Source: CAYMYN01 sp964394665 (GTDB lineage: Bacteria; Planctomycetota; UBA1135; GCA-002686595). From it: a DNA stretch of 64,000 nt. The stretch is taken from assembly GCA_964394665.1 (NCBI GenBank), contig CAYMYN010000022.1, forward strand, positions 1-64,000, read 5' to 3'. Under the pieces are notes generated by a model. It was not told the origin of the DNA. It was given only the letters and a program-made list of their open reading frames with translations, and made no database searches. Position numbers and translations under genes: made by a program. Below are positions 60,148 through 64,000 of the stretch, piece by piece. Positions within the stretch are counted from its first letter, which is position 1. The number at the start of each line of letters is the position of its first letter.

Positions 60148-61164
60148 ATGTGGCAGACCATCTTGACCGTGGTCGGGATCGCCTTCCTGCTGGCGTTCCT
60201 GTTCCTGTTCCTGCGCTACGCGAACCTGCTGCTGCGCTCGATCTTCTCGAAGGCCGGCATCGGGCTCGTGACCATGATCGCGATGAGCCTGCGCAAGGTG
60301 AACCCGACCTCGATCGTCGACGCGAAGGTCAAGGTGGTGCAGGCGCGCATCCCGGACGTCGCGACCCAGGACCTCGAGGCGCACTACCTGGCCGGCGGCC
60401 GCGTGCAACGCGTCGTGGACGCCCTGATCAGCGCCGACCGCGCGGGCCTGAACCTCGACTTCCGCACCGCGGCGGGCATCGACCTGGCGGGCCGCGACGT
60501 GCTCGACGCCGTGCGCACCAGCGTCACGCCCAAGGTCATCGATTGCCCCAACCCCGAGAGCGGCAAGACGACCATCGCGGCGGTCGCCAAGGACGGAATC
60601 CAGGTGCTGGTCAAGGCGCGCGTGACGGTGCGCACCAACATCGCGCGCCTGGTCGGCGGCGCGGGAGAGGAGACGATCATCGCGCGCGTCGGCGAGGGCA
60701 TCGTCAGCACGATCGGCTCGAAGGAGAACCACAAGCTCGTGCTCGAGAGCCCCGACGACATCTCGAAGACCGTGCTCGCCCGCGGCCTCGACGCCGGCAC
60801 GGCCTTCGAGATCGTCTCGATCGACATCGCCGACGTGGACATCGGCATCAACATCGGCGCGCGCCTGCAGGCCGACCAGGCCGAGGCCGACAAGCGCGTG
60901 GCCCAGGCCCTGGCCGAGAAACGCCGCGCGATGGCCGTGGCCGCCGAGCAGGAGTTCCGCGCCACGGTGCAGGAGAACCGCGCCAAGGTCGTGCTGGCCG
61001 AGGCCGAGGTGCCGAAAGCCATGGCCCAGGCCCTGCGCGAGGGCAATCTGGGCGTGATGGACCTCTATCGCCTGCGCAACCTCGAGTCCGACACCGAGAT
61101 GCGGCGCAGCATCGCGGGCGAGGAAGGCGGCCCGGGGCAAGCGCCGGGCAAGGCCGACGCGTGA
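60148..61164 (+). CDS. floA: Flotillin-like protein FloA
   Basis: A 338-aa membrane scaffold protein. The N-terminal hairpin (VGIAFLLAFLFLFLRYANLLLRS in part) is inserted in the membrane. The body shows SKAGIGLVTMIAMSLRKVNP, RAGLNLDFRTAAGIDLAGRDVLDAV in part, VKARVTVRTNIARLVGGAGEETIIARVGEGIV in part, DDISKTVLARGLDAGTAFEIVSIDIADVDIG in part, all typical FloA (YqfA) sequence. The C-terminus is a coiled coil rich in Ala, Glu and Lys. It forms membrane microdomains; the NfeD partner genes directly upstream support this. Stop overlaps the next start (GTGA). Confidence 0.95.
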   Translation: MWQTILTVVGIAFLLAFLFLFLRYANLLLRSIFSKAGIGLVTMIAMSLRKVNPTSIVDAKVKVVQARIPDVATQDLEAHYLAGGRVQRVVDALISADRAGLNLDFRTAAGIDLAGRDVLDAVRTSVTPKVIDCPNPESGKTTIAAVAKDGIQVLVKARVTVRTNIARLVGGAGEETIIARVGEGIVSTIGSKENHKLVLESPDDISKTVLARGLDAGTAFEIVSIDIADVDIGINIGARLQADQAEADKRVAQALAEKRRAMAVAAEQEFRATVQENRAKVVLAEAEVPKAMAQALREGNLGVMDLYRLRNLESDTEMRRSIAGEEGGPGQAPGKADA

Positions 61165-61955
61165 ACGTGCTCGAGCCCGTCCAGATGGCGTTCCTGCAAC
61201 GCCCGCGGGAACCGCAGGAGCTGCTCGACCTGCTGGTTCAGGTCGGCATCCTGCTGGCGCTCTTCCTCCTGCCGGCGCTGCGCGCGTTGTTCGAGAAGGC
61301 GAAGAAGCGCGCGGAGGGCGTCGCGCCTGCGCCCCGACCGCCGCGCGGTGAGCCGGGGCCCATCGACTTGCCCCAGGGGCTCGAGCTCTTCGAGCAACTT
61401 CTGCGGGGCGAGGGGCCCGCGCGCTCGCAAGCCCCGCCCCCGGCCGCGCCCCCGGCCCCGCCCCGTCCCGCCGCTCCGAGCGCCGAGGCCGGGGCGCCCT
61501 GGTCGGCGGGCCTCGAGCGCGGCTTCGGCGCGGGGACCTTCGACGAGGACGAGGCCGCGCGGCGCATGCAGGAGGAGCGCGCGCTCGAACTCGAGCGGCG
61601 CGAACGCCAGGCCCGGGAGCGGGAGGCGCGCGAGCTCGCCGAGCGCGAGCGCCGCAGCCGCGACCGCGCTCCGGTCGCTCCGCGCCGCGAGGGCGAGCGC
61701 AAGCCCAAGGAGCCGCGCCGACGCCCGCGCGCCTCCGTCGAGGAGCGCCGCTCGATCGGTGACTTCGACGACGGCGGCGAACTCTCGGAGGCCAGCGCCC
61801 CCGCCAGCGTCACCAAACGCCGCAGCTCCCTCGCGCGCCTGGGCGGCGCCACGTCCTGGGGCCAGGCCGTGATCCTCTCGGAGATCCTGGGGCCCCCCTC
61901 CAGCTTGCGCGACCCGCGCCGCGGCCCCGGCTCGATCGCTCCCCGCGGCGAGTGA
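61161..61955 (+). CDS. Membrane-anchored charged protein in the floA operon
   Basis: A 264-aa protein that I do not recognise. The GTG start overlaps the floA stop. One span near residue 30 (LLVQVGILLALFLLPALRALF) is followed by a Pro/Ala linker and a long charged helix (residues about 130-190, rich in Arg and Glu: LELERRERQAREREARELAE), probably a single alpha helix or coiled coil. The C-terminus has WGQAVILSEILGPPSSLRD, a conserved-looking short helix. Coupling to floA suggests that it interacts with the flotillin scaffold. Confidence 0.72.
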   Translation: MNVLEPVQMAFLQRPREPQELLDLLVQVGILLALFLLPALRALFEKAKKRAEGVAPAPRPPRGEPGPIDLPQGLELFEQLLRGEGPARSQAPPPAAPPAPPRPAAPSAEAGAPWSAGLERGFGAGTFDEDEAARRMQEERALELERRERQAREREARELAERERRSRDRAPVAPRREGERKPKEPRRRPRASVEERRSIGDFDDGGELSEASAPASVTKRRSSLARLGGATSWGQAVILSEILGPPSSLRDPRRGPGSIAPRGE

Positions 61956-62124
61956 TGGAGCCGCGGTGCGGGAGCCGGCCTTCCCGCGCGCATCGAGCCG
62001 ATCGGAATCGGGGCTCCGCCCGTTGGCAGCGCCGCGCGTCCACTCCGCTGCTTCCCGACGGAAGGAGGGGACGCGCCGACGCCTCGTCCGGGTTGCGCGC
62101 CGAGGGGGATCTCGAGCGCGGGGA

Positions 62125-64000
62125 TCAGGGAGTCCAGAAGACGTCCAGGCCGTTCGAGAGGTTCTCGTTCCAGGCGCAGGGGGCGGGGGCCAAGGGGTCC
62201 CGATACCAGAGCTGGTAGAACCGCATCCCGGAGGAAGGTCCCTGGATCTGGGCGGTCGTGTGGGAGTTCCCGAATCCATCCGAGAGGCGGACTTGGATCC
62301 GCGTGACGACTCCTCCCACGCAGCGCAGCCCGTTCCCGAAGGGGAGCCCGAGGCCGTTGTTCGTGCGCTGCGTGCCCTGGAAGAAGAGCCCGGGTTGGAA
62401 CGGGACCGTGCCGCTGGCCACGAGCACGAAGTCGCCGGAGCTCGAGTCGGGCGTGCCGCCGGCCATCAGGCGCGCTCCCAGGCCGGACGAGTTGAGGCAA
62501 CCGGCGCCGGGGCCGCCCGAGTTCTCGCAGGGGCAGGGGACCCCTGCTCCGCCGCCGAAGCAGTAGGGGTTGCCGGTGGCGCAGGGGTGGATCAGGCGCA
62601 GGGTCACCGTTCGGCTCCAGCTCACCGGGTACCCGTTGCACAGGCCCGTCCAGGTCAGGAACGCGGGCCAGCTCCCCGTGGTGCCCGAGCTGAGGGCGGA
62701 GAAGGAGAGGGTGGTCGTGGTGCCCGCGTAGACCGAGAGGCCGACCGACCAGCCGTCGTTCAGAGGCAGGCCCGGGGCGAGGGTGAGGTTCCAGGTGCCC
62801 TGGCTGAGGGTCCCGTCGGAGGTGACCGCGTAGCTGCTCTTCAGGGTGCCGCAATGGACGAGGTCGAGGGTGCCCGCACCGCTGACCGCGCCCACGCACA
62901 CGGAGGGCGTGCTGGCGCACCCGCCGTACTTGGCGACGTGGGCGTCCCCCGAGGGAGCCCTCAGGAAATCGCCTCCGACGTAGAGGGCCGGCCCATGGCC
63001 ATCGTCGTGCACCGCCAGGGTGCGCACGCCGCCGCCCACGAAGCCGGTTCCCACCGGCGACCAGGCGCTGCCGTCCCAGCGCGCTAGGCCCTGGGCCGCG
63101 ATGCCTCCCGCCACTTCGAAGTCGCCGCCGACGAAGAGTGCCGGCCCCCCACCCGCGCCGTCGTCGTAGACCGCCAGGGCGCGCACCACGGCGGAGCCGC
63201 CGCTCACCCCGCTCCCGAGGGCGGACCAGGTGCTCCCGTTCCAGCGCGCGATGCCGTTCACCAGGACCCCCCCCGCGGTCGGGAAGTTGCCCCCCGCATA
63301 GAGCGCCGGACCTGCGCCCGAACCGTCGTCGTGGACGACCAGGGCGTGGGCGGAGTAGAGCGAGGTACTGAACCCACCCCCGACCGGGAGCCAACCGGTC
63401 CCATCCCAGCGGGCGATGTTGCCCGCGGTCTGTCCGCCCGCGCTGCTGAAGGACCCGGCCGCGAAGAGATGGGCCTTGCCGCCCGTGCCGTCGTAGAAGA
63501 CTGCTAGGGCCCGCACGGTGTTGTTGAGCTGGCTCGCGAGGGGCGACCAGGAGCTCCCGTCCCAGCGCGCGATCCAGGGCGCGGGTTGACCGCCGGCGAG
63601 GGAGAAGCTGCCTCCGGCGAAGAGCGCCGGTCCACCGCCCAGGAGGTCGTCGTAGGTGGCCAGGGCCAGGACCTCGTGCACGAGTCCGCCCCCGAGGGCC
63701 GACCACGTGCTGCCGTCGAAACGCCCGATGCCGTTGGCGGGGGCTCCGCCGAGCGCTCCGCTCACGAAGTACCCCGCCGCGAACAGGGCGGGGCCGGCGC
63801 CCGTCCCCTCGTCGTGCGTGAGGAAGCACCTGCCGGTCACCCGTTCGGCGGGGAGCGCCAGGCTCGACCAGGAGCTGCCCGTCCACTTCGCCAGCCCGCT
63901 CCCGAAACCGCCGGGCTCGCCACCGGCGACGAGTTCGGGCACCCCTCCCGTACCCACGGCGTGGGACGCGAGGGCGTAGATCGGTGCCGCGATGCCGTGG
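62125..64000 (-). CDS. Secreted beta-propeller-like repeat protein (5' end beyond window)
   Basis: At least 625 aa; the frame stays open to the end of the window (the last residues read GIAAPIYALASHAVGTG), so the start lies beyond it. Repeats of about 50-60 residues with core GPALFAGGxF...AGG...IARWDGSxWSPLG run to near residue 360, followed by a second beta domain (LDLVHCGTLKSSYAVT, LTLAPGLPLNDGW) and the Cys-containing C-terminal domain CPCENSGGPGAGCLNSSGLG with the end YQLWYRDPLAPAPCAWN. The C-terminus matches that of the protein at 54892 in order and key residues. The two are paralogues within 5 kb but on opposite strands. Confidence 0.85.
   Translation of the reverse strand, partial: HGIAAPIYALASHAVGTGGVPELVAGGEPGGFGSGLAKWTGSSWSSLALPAERVTGRCFLTHDEGTGAGPALFAAGYFVSGALGGAPANGIGRFDGSTWSALGGGLVHEVLALATYDDLLGGGPALFAGGSFSLAGGQPAPWIARWDGSSWSPLASQLNNTVRALAVFYDGTGGKAHLFAAGSFSSAGGQTAGNIARWDGTGWLPVGGGFSTSLYSAHALVVHDDGSGAGPALYAGGNFPTAGGVLVNGIARWNGSTWSALGSGVSGGSAVVRALAVYDDGAGGGPALFVGGDFEVAGGIAAQGLARWDGSAWSPVGTGFVGGGVRTLAVHDDGHGPALYVGGDFLRAPSGDAHVAKYGGCASTPSVCVGAVSGAGTLDLVHCGTLKSSYAVTSDGTLSQGTWNLTLAPGLPLNDGWSVGLSVYAGTTTTLSFSALSSGTTGSWPAFLTWTGLCNGYPVSWSRTVTLRLIHPCATGNPYCFGGGAGVPCPCENSGGPGAGCLNSSGLGARLMAGGTPDSSSGDFVLVASGTVPFQPGLFFQGTQRTNNGLGLPFGNGLRCVGGVVTRIQVRLSDGFGNSHTTAQIQGPSSGMRFYQLWYRDPLAPAPCAWNENLSNGLDVFWTP

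Overview
The window is very GC-rich, densely coded DNA of a bacterium that is most likely a planctomycete or a close relative. This is inferred from gene style, not proven: a Ser/Thr kinase fused to a formylglycine-enzyme-like domain, a formylglycine-type sulfatase, huge secreted repeat proteins sharing a Cys-containing C-terminal domain, a pseudokinase-caspase gene and many exported proteins without known family. Peptidoglycan genes (murC end, murB), polA, thrS, dinB and recJ show ordinary chromosome rather than plasmid or phage.

Layout. 1-6.3 kb: murC(partial)-murB, thrS overlapping a lipoprotein-like sulfatase, dinB. 6.3-13.4 kb: an ATPase with a degraded P-loop, a long inverted repeat, a membrane kinase with an FGE-like sensor domain, a secreted protein, and a multi-cluster ferredoxin on the opposite strand. 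13.4-24.5 kb: about 1 kb without genes, then a secreted protein built from about 31 Cys-containing octapeptides, a perfect 34-nt palindrome, and five tightly packed genes for exported or membrane proteins (two TPR/coiled-coil proteins, one large exported protein, two multi-spanning proteins with DUF4350-like domains). This is the best candidate here for an undescribed system. 24.5-26.1 kb: a pseudokinase-caspase gene broken by frameshifts. 26-34 kb: polA, a WaaP-like kinase, a PopT (DUF368) lipid carrier translocase, and an HlyD/FtsX/ATPase exporter. 34-42 kb (minus strand): two exported proteins and an operon VOC-PPK2-DUF692(MNIO)-partner. 42-49 kb: zinc metalloprotease lipoprotein, a Clp-like double AAA+ protein, recJ. 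49-58 kb: selenocysteine genes (selA, a selD with an in-frame UGA codon, and tRNA-Sec) interleaved with a nucleotide-sugar dehydrogenase, a catalytically dead GDPD-like protein and a beta-propeller-type secreted protein. 58-62 kb: an NfeD1b-NfeD-FloA membrane microdomain operon. 62-64 kb: a second secreted repeat protein that runs off the window.

Regulation. At six genes a TAnnnT hexamer lies only 6-8 nt before the start codon, with a seventh case at 10 nt, which suggests leaderless or nearly leaderless transcripts; genes inside operons instead overlap by ATGA or GTGA. All functional calls are from reading the sequence; no database search was run.
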